Source: UBA7887 sp964408735 (GTDB lineage: Bacteria; Pseudomonadota; Alphaproteobacteria; UBA7887). From it: DNA of 25,837 nt. Positions 1 through 9,352 of the stretch are shown here, one piece after another; the first letter of the stretch is position 1; each line of letters opens with the position of its first letter. Made by a program: the position numbers and the translations under genes. The DNA is taken from NCBI GenBank assembly GCA_964408735.1, contig CAYPAX010000071.1:1-25837 (forward strand), given 5' to 3'. The notes beneath the pieces were generated by a model that saw nothing but the letters and a program-made list of their open reading frames with translations, was not told the origin of the DNA and searched no databases.

Positions 1-257
1 CCTCGTTGGTTTAGGTATGGCGTTCCGTCGGATAGGACCCCCATTCCGATACCTTGAACCTCGGTTTCCATGTCGATCCCAAGATCCATGTCAAATTGCT
101 CTGATCCGATTTCCTTTGAGCGCGAAATCGGCGCTAAACTTTTGATGTTCTTGGCGTCTGAGGTGATTTCCTTTAGGCCATTTGGTGCAAACTTCTTTGC
201 AGTAACATCAAAATCCGAGGCGGATCGAATAGGTAGTTTTCGTTTCTCATTAGTCAT
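1..257 (-). CDS. Partial hypothetical protein, cut by the left edge
   Basis: The minus strand is open from an ATG at 257 to base 1 with no stop, giving about 85 visible residues. The protein begins MTNEKRKLPIRS and ends, at the cut, with a segment reading GIGMGVLSDGTPYLNQR. A GAGGG at 268-272 lies 10 bases before this ATG. A second in-frame ATG at 266 is only 1 base from that site, so 257 is preferred. The last segment resembles, from memory, the N-terminal part of phage- or island-borne hypothetical proteins that continue into a conserved GLA(R)LCGV-type motif; this is a weak recollection, not a search result. Codon use is clearly more AT-rich than in the rest of the window, which suggests horizontally acquired DNA. 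No function is assigned. The plus-strand frames here show no recognisable protein. Confidence 0.5.
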   Translation of the reverse strand, partial: MTNEKRKLPIRSASDFDVTAKKFAPNGLKEITSDAKNIKSLAPISRSKEIGSEQFDMDLGIDMETEVQGIGMGVLSDGTPYLNQR

Positions 258-266
258 GGCATTCAT

Positions 267-564
267 ACCCTCATGAGATACGCAGCACGCTTTGTTAGAC
301 GTCCACGCATTCGTTTGTGGCACGTGGTAGGGAGTGGCGCGCGAGGGCCATCTCCGATAGAGTGCGCGCGTCCAATTCCTCACAGTATGAGTCGCGAGGG
401 CACCCCCGCAAACACTAGTACTGGGACCACGACCGTATTGATTCCACAATATACGGTAGGTGTCGAGTCCTGTTCATGAGTTGTTCTATGAAAGCTGAGC
501 GATCCTGTAGCGCCGACAGCAAAATGACAAGTACCGCGCTTCTAACAAGTTGAAATACAAGAAC
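267..564. other. AT-richer intergenic region upstream of lepA
   Basis: About 300 bases lie between the partial minus-strand gene and lepA. I see no convincing gene, tRNA or terminator here. Short open frames exist, but their translations are arginine/serine-rich and look like chance. The only clear structure is a 7-base inverted repeat (listed separately). The region presumably holds divergent promoters for the partial gene and lepA, but no strong -35/-10 pair stands out. Confidence 0.5.
432..457. repeat. 7-base perfect inverted repeat upstream of lepA
   Basis: ACCGTAT at 432-438 is exactly complementary to ATACGGT at 451-457, with a 12-base centre. It lies about 108 bases before the lepA ATG. 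The arms and spacing would suit a dimeric repressor operator, but short repeats of this size also arise by chance, and no terminator-type T-run follows. Confidence 0.3.
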
Positions 565-2364
<1,800 letters not shown>

Positions 2365-2391
2365 AGCGGCAGCAGGAGCCCTGCGCGGACT

Positions 2392-4191
2392 TCAATCCGT
2401 GTTCGGCGGGCGCTCGGGCTCGGGCGAGCCTTCGGGCAGTCCGGCCTGGCGCAGACCTTCGAGAATGATCTCGTGACGCGCCGGATCGCGGAACGGGAAC
2501 GAAGACCGGCATTGCGATACCGTCGCCCCGGGGGTGAGGGCGAGCAGCTTGGCGACCGCCTCGCGGGCTTCGTCAGTGCGGCCGAGATGGCCGACCGCAG
2601 CCGCCTTGAATATCCACAGCCCATCCCAATCGGGATACACCCCGGCAGCCTTGGTCGCGAAGTCATTGGCCTCGGCGAAGTGGCGCTCGGCCAGGCACGC
2701 GACGGCGATTCCCGTCAAATAGAAGAACGCCTGGGGATCGTTGGGGCTGAGGCGCAGTGAGCGCTCGAAGCATTCCTTGGCGGTGTCTGCCGAGCCCGCG
2801 AAGATATTCGCCCAGCCGGCGAACATCGACACCATTGCCGAGTTGGGACAAAGCGCGAGTGCGCGCTGCACGATCGCGTGGCCGGTTTCGTAATCGCGCG
2901 CGACCATGATCAGCATATAGCCGGCGATCGCCATGGCGTTGGCATCTTGGCTGTCGGCGGCAATGGCAGCCCGCGCCAGCTCGACCAGACGGCCCGGCGT
3001 CTCCTCGGTCGCGGTTGGCCAGCCCGAGGTCAGACGTTGTTCGTAACACCACGCGCAATAGGCTGCGGCCGGGGCATAACCGGGATCGAGCGCGACCGCC
3101 TTTTCGAGCAACTCGACCGCGATTTCATTCCTGTCCGGCTGCATCGCATAGGTATGTGGCAGCGCCTGCAGATAGAGGTCGTAGGCGGTAAGGTCGCTGG
3201 GCTGTTGGCGGTGCGAGCGCTCGATTTCGGCCGATCGCAACCGCGGCTGCAGCGCACCGATCACGCTTTCCGTGACCCTGTCCTGCAGCTCGAACACGTC
3301 GTCCAGAGTGCCGTCGAAGCGGTCGGCCCAGATATGGGCGCCGCTGGCCGCGTCGATCAGCTGGCCGGTGATCCGCATGCGATTGCCGCCTTTGCGCACG
3401 CTGCCCTCGAGCACGTAGCGCACACCCAGCTCCCGGCCCATCTGTTCGACGTTGACCGCCTTGCCCTTGTAGGTGAACGATGTGTTGCGGGCGATCACGA
3501 ACAGTTCTGGGAACCGCGACAGCTCGGTGATCAGATCCTCGGTCAGGCCGTCCGAGAAATATTCCTGTTCTTCGTCACCGCTCATGTTGGTGAACGGCAG
3601 CACGGCAATCGAAGGTCTGTCCGGCAGTGCGATTTTCGGTTTGTCACCGGCCTTGGCGTCCGGATCGTCCTCGCCGCCCAATCGATAGGCGTGCACTGGA
3701 CGCGCAATATTCTTGACCTCGTGTTCACCGATATCATGAAAGGCCAAAGCTATCTTGCCTTCGACCTCCTCGGCCACCCTGCCCGACACGCAGGTCCCGC
3801 CGGGCTCCGCCAGCGCTTCGATCCGCGCTGCGACATTGACCCCGTCGCCATAGATCGTGCCATCGTCCTGCTCGATGACGTCGCCGGAATTGACGCCAAT
3901 GCGGAACAGCATGCGCCGGTCTTGGGGCAAGTCGGAATTGCGGCCTTCAAGCTCGGCTTGTATCGCGACCGCACACTCCACCGCCTCGACCACGCTGTCG
4001 AACACTGCCAGCACGCTGTCACCGGCGGTATCCACGACGCGGCCACCACGCACGCCGATATGTTGCCGGAAGACCGCGCGATAGGCATTGAGCGTGTCTA
4101 CCGTCGCCCGCTCGTCATCACCCATCAGCCGGCTATAGCCAGCCACATCCGCTGCCAAAATCGCTGCCAGTCGCCGCCGCCGTTCGGGCAT
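2392..4191 (-). CDS. Class III nucleotidyl cyclase with TolB-like and TPR domains
   Basis: The product, 599 residues, has an N-terminal class III cyclase catalytic domain (about 8-170), a TolB-N-terminal-like domain (about 190-320, IAVLPFTNMSGDEE through the LEGSVRKGG motif) and a C-terminal region of TPR-like helices. Both metal-binding aspartates are present, at D15 (AADVAGYS) and D58 (TAGDS). The YGDGVNVAARIEAL segment carries the conserved Asn and Arg of the active site, so the enzyme should be competent to make cAMP (or cGMP). I see no transmembrane segment. The start was set by GGGAGG at 4200-4205 on this strand, 8 bases before the ATG at 4191; a GTG at 4215 is also in frame but lacks such a site. 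A paralogue with the same architecture lies at 23406-25151. Such proteins are abundant in Rhizobiales and Rhodospirillales, and their inputs are mostly unknown. Confidence 0.9.
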   Translation of the reverse strand: MPERRRRLAAILAADVAGYSRLMGDDERATVDTLNAYRAVFRQHIGVRGGRVVDTAGDSVLAVFDSVVEAVECAVAIQAELEGRNSDLPQDRRMLFRIGVNSGDVIEQDDGTIYGDGVNVAARIEALAEPGGTCVSGRVAEEVEGKIALAFHDIGEHEVKNIARPVHAYRLGGEDDPDAKAGDKPKIALPDRPSIAVLPFTNMSGDEEQEYFSDGLTEDLITELSRFPELFVIARNTSFTYKGKAVNVEQMGRELGVRYVLEGSVRKGGNRMRITGQLIDAASGAHIWADRFDGTLDDVFELQDRVTESVIGALQPRLRSAEIERSHRQQPSDLTAYDLYLQALPHTYAMQPDRNEIAVELLEKAVALDPGYAPAAAYCAWCYEQRLTSGWPTATEETPGRLVELARAAIAADSQDANAMAIAGYMLIMVARDYETGHAIVQRALALCPNSAMVSMFAGWANIFAGSADTAKECFERSLRLSPNDPQAFFYLTGIAVACLAERHFAEANDFATKAAGVYPDWDGLWIFKAAAVGHLGRTDEAREAVAKLLALTPGATVSQCRSSFPFRDPARHEIILEGLRQAGLPEGSPEPERPPNTD

Positions 4192-4279
4192 ACCATCCGC
4201 CTCCCGATCGATCACGGACCTGTCTACAGAATTCGCCGCAAACCCGCCAGCCGCTGTTGGCGTCTGGGTGCCATACCTA

Positions 4280-4858
4280 CTAGGCGGTGAGCTTTGCGGT
4301 TGTCTCCACCAGCGCCTGCGCGATGGCGCTCAACGCAGCGGCCTGGGCACTGTCCACGAGCTCGCCCGCCTCGTCGAAGGCAGCGCGCGCCTGGGACAGG
4401 GCCAGTTGCTGGGGGATGACGTGGACGCCCAGCGCGGCCAGCACGTGGCGCAGCGCCATCAGCGAGCGGGCACCGCCGAGGCGGCCCGGCGAGCCGGCGA
4501 TGATCGCGGCCGTCTTGCCGGCATAGGCCGCGAGGCCGGGCTCGTCGCCTTCGCGCCGCGAGGCCCAATCGAGGGCGTTCTTGAGCGCCGGTGTCAGCGA
4601 GCCGTTATATTCCGGCGAGGCGATGAGCAGGCCGTCATGGGCCGCGATCTGCCGCTTGAGCGCCTTGGCCGCCTCCGGCAGGCCGTGGTCGCGCTCGCTG
4701 TCGCCGTCATAAAGGGGGATGGCCAGGGCGCTGCCGGGCAGCAGCGTCACCTTGCCGCCGGCCGCCTCGCAGTCGCGCGCGGCAAGGCGCAGGAGCTTGC
4801 CGTTGAGGGAATCTGCGCGCGTGCTGCCGGCGAAAGCCAGCAGGCGTGGGCTGCTCAA
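4280..4858 (-). CDS. NADPH-dependent FMN reductase family protein
   Basis: This 192-residue flavodoxin-fold protein carries the two signatures of the NADPH-dependent FMN reductase (azoreductase/ArsH-like) family: GSTRADSLN (residues 11-19), which binds the FMN phosphate, and SPEYNGSLTPALKNALDW (81-98). It should be a cytosolic FMN-containing oxidoreductase using NAD(P)H to reduce flavin, quinone or similar acceptors; the true substrate cannot be read from sequence. Translation appears to start at a TTG (4856-4858) that overlaps the TGA stop (4855-4857) of the upstream small membrane protein as TTGA, so the two genes are probably translationally coupled. The next gene downstream is the cyclase, whose start lies 88 bases away. 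Confidence 0.88.
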   Translation of the reverse strand: MSSPRLLAFAGSTRADSLNGKLLRLAARDCEAAGGKVTLLPGSALAIPLYDGDSERDHGLPEAAKALKRQIAAHDGLLIASPEYNGSLTPALKNALDWASRREGDEPGLAAYAGKTAAIIAGSPGRLGGARSLMALRHVLAALGVHVIPQQLALSQARAAFDEAGELVDSAQAAALSAIAQALVETTAKLTA

Positions 4859-5091
4859 GGAATGTCGGGCAGCGACGCGAACTCACCGATCAGCTCGCCG
4901 CAAACGAAAAGCACCAGGCCGAGAGCGGTCAGCCCTGCCGCCTTCTTGGCGAGCGGACCAAAACCGGGAATCGAACCGCTCGAGTCGTCGCCCGCCAGGC
5001 GCGAGGCCATGTGCCAATTATACGCTGCAGCGAGAATCGCCAGCAGCGCCAGGAAATCGAATACGTATTGAACCCAAATCTCGGCGTTCAT
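4855..5091 (-). CDS. Small two-helix membrane protein
   Basis: This 78-residue product begins MNAEIWVQYVFDFLALLAILAAAYNW and has two hydrophobic segments (about residues 7-25 and 50-68) separated by a polar stretch containing SRLAGDDSSGSIPGFGP. It is probably an integral inner-membrane protein. I do not recognise a named family. The frame is open further upstream (to 5220), but that part is Ala/Pro/Arg-rich and non-hydrophobic, and it would run past the divergent thrC start, so the internal ATG at 5091 is preferred. Its stop overlaps the TTG start of the FMN reductase by the TTGA arrangement, suggesting the two are co-expressed. A membrane partner or anchor for the reductase is possible but is inference only. 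Confidence 0.65.
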   Translation of the reverse strand: MNAEIWVQYVFDFLALLAILAAAYNWHMASRLAGDDSSGSIPGFGPLAKKAAGLTALGLVLFVCGELIGEFASLPDIP

Positions 5092-5178
5092 GCCCACCCC
5101 GCTTGAAAAAAGCGCATCGGCACGAACTATCGCAGGTGAACGGGCAGGCTGGCAAGCGGCCGCCGTCACACTCCTCGC

Positions 5179-5207
5179 TTGACCCGGAGCTTGGCTTGCT
5201 TTACCCG
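5179..5207 (+). promoter_or_regulatory. Possible thrC promoter, maybe for a leaderless transcript
   Basis: TTGACC at 5179-5184 is followed after 17 bases by TACCCG at 5202-5207. The -35 is good and the -10 is poor. The thrC ATG at 5214 lies only 6 bases after the -10, and no Shine-Dalgarno sequence is visible before it, so transcription may start at or very near the ATG. Confidence 0.35.
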
Positions 5208-5213
5208 CGCCCC

Positions 5214-6608
5214 ATGCCACATGCGGATTTTTTTGTCTCGAGCCGCGGCACCGCGCCGCGCCTGGGTTTTTCCGACACCTTGCTAGCCGGCCTCGCCGAG
5301 GATGGCGGGCTTTACGTGCCGGAGGCCTGGCCGGCGCTGCCGGACGCAGCGCGCCTGCCCCTGCCTTATGCCGAGGCGGCCCAGGCGGTCATTAGCCCAT
5401 TTGTCGGGGCTGACATCGCGCCTGACGTGCTCGCCCGCTTGGTGGGCGACTCCTACGCCACTTTCGACCATGCCGATGTCGCACCACTGGTCGAGATCGC
5501 ACCTGACGAATGGCTGCTCGAGCTGTTCCACGGGCCGACCCTCGCCTTCAAGGATCTGGCGCTGCAGCTGCTCGGGCGCCTGTTCGACCATCTGCTGGGC
5601 GAACGCCGTAGCCGCGTCACCATCGTCGGCGCGACCTCGGGCGATACCGGCTCGGCGGCGATCCATGCCTGCCGCGGGCGCGACAATATCGACATCTTCA
5701 TCCTGCATCCGCACGGCCGGGTCTCGGAGGTGCAGCGCCGCCAGATGACCACCGTCGCCGACGCCAACGTCCACAACATCGCCATCGAAGGCACCTTCGA
5801 CGACTGCCAGGCGCTGGTGAAGGCGATGTTCGCCGATGCCCGCTTTCGCGGCGACCTCAATCTGTCGGCGGTCAATTCGATCAACTGGGCGCGGGTGATG
5901 GCGCAGATCGTCTATTACGTCACCGCTGCGGCAGCCCTAGCCGGCAAGGGGCCGGTGACCTTTGCCGTGCCAACGGGCAATTTCGGCGATGTCTATGCCG
6001 GATATGGCGCCTATCGCATGGGCCTCGACGTGGCGCAACTGATCGTCGCCACCAACCGCAACGACATTCTGGCCCGGGCGCTCGGCGTCGGCGACTACCA
6101 TGTGGGGGAGGTTGCGCCCACCATGTCGCCGAGCATGGATATCCAGGTGTCGAGCAATTTCGAGCGCCTGCTGTTCGAGCTCTACGACCGCGACGCGGCT
6201 CAGATCCGGGCGCTGATGGCGGGCCTGGGCGAGCATGGTGGCTTCACCATCGCAGCGCCCCAGCTGGCCCGGGCGCGGCAGATATTCTCGGCCGCGCGGG
6301 TCGACGAGGACCAGACCCTGGCCACCATGGCCAAGGTCCACGCCGATACTGGCATGCTGGTCGATCCCCACACCGCTGTGGGCATTCATGCCGGCCGCGC
6401 CCACACTCGTGAACCAGGCAGCCCGTTGGTGATGCTGGCGACAGCGCATCCGGCCAAGTTCCCGGACGCGGTGGAAAAAGCCACCGGGCGGCGCCCCGAG
6501 CCGCCGGCGGCGCTGGCTGCCGCCTTGGCCGGTGAGGAGCGTTGTGCCGGCCTGCCCCGTGACCTGGCCCAGGTGCAGGCCTATATTCGCAGTCACGCAA
6601 CAATCTAG
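5214..6608 (+). CDS. thrC: Threonine synthase
   Basis: ThrC converts O-phosphohomoserine to threonine with PLP, the last step of threonine synthesis. The 464-residue length matches the long proteobacterial/fungal class. The PLP lysine is K113 in FHGPTLAFKDLALQLLG, and the phosphate-binding loop is GATSGDTGSAA. Other family signatures are SVNSINWARVMAQIVYY and FAVPTGNFGDVYAG. The frame is open well upstream (to 4719), but the family's N-terminus starts close to the FFVSSRG segment, supporting the ATG at 5214. No ribosome-binding site is visible there, so the mRNA may be leaderless. The stop TAG overlaps the AGGAG ribosome-binding site of the next gene, so thrC and the M16 peptidase gene form an operon, an arrangement common in alphaproteobacteria. 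Its partner thrB lies elsewhere in the window, on the other strand. Confidence 0.96.
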   Translation: MPHADFFVSSRGTAPRLGFSDTLLAGLAEDGGLYVPEAWPALPDAARLPLPYAEAAQAVISPFVGADIAPDVLARLVGDSYATFDHADVAPLVEIAPDEWLLELFHGPTLAFKDLALQLLGRLFDHLLGERRSRVTIVGATSGDTGSAAIHACRGRDNIDIFILHPHGRVSEVQRRQMTTVADANVHNIAIEGTFDDCQALVKAMFADARFRGDLNLSAVNSINWARVMAQIVYYVTAAAALAGKGPVTFAVPTGNFGDVYAGYGAYRMGLDVAQLIVATNRNDILARALGVGDYHVGEVAPTMSPSMDIQVSSNFERLLFELYDRDAAQIRALMAGLGEHGGFTIAAPQLARARQIFSAARVDEDQTLATMAKVHADTGMLVDPHTAVGIHAGRAHTREPGSPLVMLATAHPAKFPDAVEKATGRRPEPPAALAAALAGEERCAGLPRDLAQVQAYIRSHATI

Positions 6609-6613
6609 GAGAA

Positions 6614-7891
6614 ATGAGTGTGAGCAAGGGACCCGAGGTGCGCATGGGGCGCCTGAGCAACGGGCTGCGCTTGGTCAGCCAGGACATGCCGGCGCTGGAG
6701 ACGGCCTCGCTGGGGGCCTGGGTGAATACCGGTGCGCGCCACGAGACGGCGGCGCTCAACGGCGCCTCGCACCTGCTCGAGCATATGGCCTTCAAAGGCA
6801 CCGAGCGCCGTGACGCCTACGCCATCGCGGCCGAGATCGAAGCGGTTGGCGGCCACCTCAACGCCTATACCTCGCGCGAGCAGACCGCCTATTACGCCAA
6901 GGTGCTGAAAGAGGACCAGGCGCTGGCCATGGATCTGCTGGGCGACATCCTCTGCCACTCGCAGCTCGCCGATGACGAGCTGGCACGCGAGAAGGACGTG
7001 GTGATCCAGGAGATCGGCCAGGCTCACGACACCCCTGACGACATCATCTTCGACCATTTTCAGGAGATCGCCTATCCCGGGCAGGCCATGGGGCGGCCGG
7101 TGCTGGGCTCGGCGGAGGGCGTTGCCGCGCTCGGGCGCGAAGACCTGTTCGGCTATCTGGCTGAGCGCTATACCGCTGCCGACATGGTGCTGGCGGCGGC
7201 CGGCAATATCGATCACGACAGGCTCATGGACTTGGCCGAGCAGGCCTTTGGCGGCATTGCGCCGGGCCCCGGGCCGGGCTGCGAGCGGGCGCGCTACGAG
7301 GGCGGCGATTTTCGCCTCGCACGGGATCTCGAGCAGCTGCACATGGTGCTCGGTCTCGACGGCATTGCTTACGACGACGACGATTTCTATGCCCTGCAGG
7401 TGCTCTCGACCTTGCTCGGCGGCGGCATGTCCTCGCGCCTCTTCCAGGAAGTGCGCGAAAAGCGCGGCCTCGCCTATTCCGTCTTTACCTTCGCTGCGAG
7501 CTATGTCGATGGCGGCCTGTTCGGCGTCTATGCCGGCAGCGGCGGCGAAGAAGGTCGCGAGCTGCTCGAAGTGGTCTGCGACGAGCTGCGCAAGGTCTGC
7601 GATGGTGTCGACCAGGAAGAGGTTGCCCGCGCCCGCGCCCAGCTCAAGTCGGGCCTGCTGATGGCCTTGGAAAGCTCCTATTCCCGTTGCGAGCAGCTCG
7701 CCCGCCAGACCCTGATCTATGGCCGCGTCAAATCGGTGGCGGAAATCGTCGCTGCCGTCGATGCCGTCGATGCCGCCGCGGTCGAGGCCTGCATGCGACG
7801 CTTGCTGGCCGGTGGTGCGCCGGCTGTCGCCTCGCTGGGGCCGGTCGCCGGCTTGCCTGGCCATGAGGCGCTTGCCGCGCGCCTCGCCTGA
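6614..7891 (+). CDS. M16 family zinc peptidase (mitochondrial-processing-peptidase-like)
   Basis: This 425-residue protein belongs to peptidase family M16 and resembles the bacterial relatives of the mitochondrial processing peptidase beta subunit. The inverted zinc motif HLLEH is at H53-H57 (E56 catalytic), and a glutamate at 133 (DVVIQEI), 76 residues later, is the expected third ligand, so the enzyme looks active. A second, inactive-type M16 domain with the glycine-rich segment LGGGMSSRLFQEVREKRGLAYS follows. There is no signal peptide, so it is predicted cytoplasmic. AGGAG at 6607-6611 is only 2 bases from the ATG; a GTG at 6620 would be better spaced (8 bases) and is the alternative start. 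It is cotranscribed with thrC. The natural substrate is unknown. Confidence 0.93.
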   Translation: MSVSKGPEVRMGRLSNGLRLVSQDMPALETASLGAWVNTGARHETAALNGASHLLEHMAFKGTERRDAYAIAAEIEAVGGHLNAYTSREQTAYYAKVLKEDQALAMDLLGDILCHSQLADDELAREKDVVIQEIGQAHDTPDDIIFDHFQEIAYPGQAMGRPVLGSAEGVAALGREDLFGYLAERYTAADMVLAAAGNIDHDRLMDLAEQAFGGIAPGPGPGCERARYEGGDFRLARDLEQLHMVLGLDGIAYDDDDFYALQVLSTLLGGGMSSRLFQEVREKRGLAYSVFTFAASYVDGGLFGVYAGSGGEEGRELLEVVCDELRKVCDGVDQEEVARARAQLKSGLLMALESSYSRCEQLARQTLIYGRVKSVAEIVAAVDAVDAAAVEACMRRLLAGGAPAVASLGPVAGLPGHEALAARLA

Positions 7892-7956
7892 GCCTGTCTG
7901 GTGGGATACGCGCGGCGCGTGATAAGCTCGCCCCAGCAATGCCGAGGAGGGCGGGC

Positions 7957-8652
7957 ATGAAGGGCCTGGTCAAGTCGCTTACGGAATTGATGCGCGGCCG
8001 GCAGGTGCCGGCTGGGCGGGTCTATCTGCGCCCGCCCGTGCGTTCGGACTGGCGGCGCTGGGCGGCCTTGCGTGACGAGAGCCGCGCCTTCCTGCAGCCG
8101 TGGGAGCCGACCTGGGCCGCCGATACCCTGACCCGCAAGGCTTTTGCCCGCCGCCTCAAGGCCTATGCCTTGAATGCCCAGGCCGATGTTGGCTATGCGC
8201 TGTTCATGTTCCGCATCGCCGACGATGCCCTGGTCGGCGGTATCTCGCTCAACCATGTGCGTCGCGGCATCAGCCAGACCGCCAGCATCGGCTACTGGAT
8301 GGGCGAGCGCCATGCCGGCCATGGCTACATGACGGAAGGGGTGGCGGGCTTGCTGCCATTTGCCTTCGACCGGCTGCGGCTGCATCGCCTTTCCGCCGCC
8401 TGCCTGCCGCACAACACGGCCAGCCGCCGGGTGCTGGAAAAGGTCGGCTTTACCGAGGAAGGTTTTGCCCGGCGCTACTTGCGCATAAACGGCGAATGGC
8501 GCGACCACGTGATCTACGCCATGCTCAACGCCGATAGCCGACCGATTACCGTGGCCGAGACCGCCAAGCGCCCGGCGCGGCGTTTCAAGGCCGAAGTGAA
8601 CGAGGCGCTGGCCCGCGCCCCCAGCCCCAAGCTCGGCTCCGGCGGCAACTAA
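7957..8652 (+). CDS. GNAT acetyltransferase, RimJ/RimL type
   Basis: A 231-residue GCN5-related N-acetyltransferase of the RimJ/RimL group, which acetylates N-terminal amino groups of proteins (ribosomal proteins S5 or L12 in E. coli). Visible motifs are the acetyl-CoA pyrophosphate loop AGHGYMTEGV, the segment IGYWMG before it, and the C-terminal NTASRRVLEKVGFTEEG-YLRINGEWRDHVIYAML pattern. About 35 residues beyond the normal domain end form a basic, Ala/Pro-rich tail. GAGGAGG at 7944-7950, 6 bases before the ATG at 7957, fixes the start; an in-frame ATG at 7939 has no such site. It follows the M16 gene by 65 bases and may belong to the same unit, an order often seen in alphaproteobacteria. 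Whether it acts on S5 cannot be told from sequence. Confidence 0.88.
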   Translation: MKGLVKSLTELMRGRQVPAGRVYLRPPVRSDWRRWAALRDESRAFLQPWEPTWAADTLTRKAFARRLKAYALNAQADVGYALFMFRIADDALVGGISLNHVRRGISQTASIGYWMGERHAGHGYMTEGVAGLLPFAFDRLRLHRLSAACLPHNTASRRVLEKVGFTEEGFARRYLRINGEWRDHVIYAMLNADSRPITVAETAKRPARRFKAEVNEALARAPSPKLGSGGN

Positions 8653-8679
8653 ATTGATGACAGTTACCGATTGTTGGGC

Positions 8680-9261
8680 TCAGGCGTGGCCGGCTTCGCC
8701 TGACAGCAGGGCCAGGTCGATGCCGACCTTCGCCACTGCGCTTTGCCATTTATCGTCGTGGTTGCGGCCGAACACCAGGTCGTGGTCGGCGGCCACGTGC
8801 AGCCAGCCGTTCTGCTGGATTTCTTCGTCGAGCTGGCCCGGGGCCCAGCCGGCATAGCCGAGCGCCAGCATGGCCCGGCCCGGGCCGCCGCCATGGGCAA
8901 TAGAGCGCAGCACGTCGATGGTCGAGGTCATGGCGAAGTCGTCTGTCACGCGCAGCGTCGCCTCGCTGGTATAGTCGGGGGTGTGCAGCACGAAGCCGCG
9001 CGCCGATTCTACGGGGCCGCCGAAATGCACCTGGATGCGGTCGTCGAGGCCTTCCTCGGCGCCGGACAATTGCATCTGTTTCAGCAGATCGGTGAAAGAC
9101 AGCGCGTCGACCAGCTTGTTGACTACTAGCCCCATCGCGCCGTCCGCGTTATGCGCGCACAGGTAGACGACGCTATGCTCGAAGCGGGGATCCGTCATTT
9201 GCGGCATCGCGATAAGCAGATGCCCGGGAAGATAGCCGTCCTGGTCGCTCAAGCTTGACAC
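8680..9261 (-). CDS. yqgE: YqgE/AlgH family protein
   Basis: The protein matches the UPF0301 YqgE/AlgH family: YLPGHLLIAMPQMTDPRFEHSVVYLCAHN near the start, GAMGLVVNKL, VHFGGPVESARGFVLH, and the C-terminal LALGYAGWAPGQLDEEIQQNGWL. The family is a soluble alpha/beta protein with no proven biochemical activity; AlgH was named for an effect on alginate regulation in Pseudomonas. I set the start at GTG 9261 (193 residues, usual family length), just after GGAGG at 9264-9268. The frame stays open to a GTG at 9351, but those 30 extra residues are basic, have no family counterpart, and run across a 9-base inverted repeat in the divergent promoter region. The GGAGG spacing of 2 bases is short, so TTG at 9252 is also possible. 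The gene converges on the acetyltransferase gene, with 27 bases between them. Confidence 0.87.
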   Translation of the reverse strand: MSSLSDQDGYLPGHLLIAMPQMTDPRFEHSVVYLCAHNADGAMGLVVNKLVDALSFTDLLKQMQLSGAEEGLDDRIQVHFGGPVESARGFVLHTPDYTSEATLRVTDDFAMTSTIDVLRSIAHGGGPGRAMLALGYAGWAPGQLDEEIQQNGWLHVAADHDLVFGRNHDDKWQSAVAKVGIDLALLSGEAGHA

Positions 9262-9303
9262 TGCCTCCGATTTGCGCACGACCCGCGGGTCGCGCGATTG
9301 TGA

Positions 9304-9329
9304 GCGGGCTTTACCCCGTGAAAGCCCGC
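9304..9329. repeat. 9-base perfect inverted repeat between divergent yqgE and scsB-like genes
   Basis: GCGGGCTTT at 9304-9312 is exactly complementary to AAAGCCCGC at 9321-9329, around an 8-base centre. It lies between the preferred yqgE start (9261) and the DsbD-like start (9353). It could be an operator for a dimeric regulator of both genes or an RNA hairpin in either leader. There is no T-run directly after it on either strand, so a terminator is less likely. Confidence 0.55.
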
Positions 9330-9352
9330 GCTCCTGCGTATAGTCTCTCACA

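Noticed and set aside
451..480. A GGTGTCGAGTCC-like stretch resembling a tRNA T-arm upstream of lepA.
   Set aside because: The TTC of the T-loop is missing and no matching anticodon or D arm or acceptor stem can be built around it.
2878..4290. A 470-codon plus-strand frame opposite the first cyclase.
   Set aside because: Same artefact: no recognisable motif, and the opposite strand carries conserved cyclase residues.
6605..7939. A 444-codon minus-strand frame opposite the M16 peptidase gene.
   Set aside because: The plus strand encodes a full HxxEH peptidase; the antisense product is low-complexity and unrecognisable.
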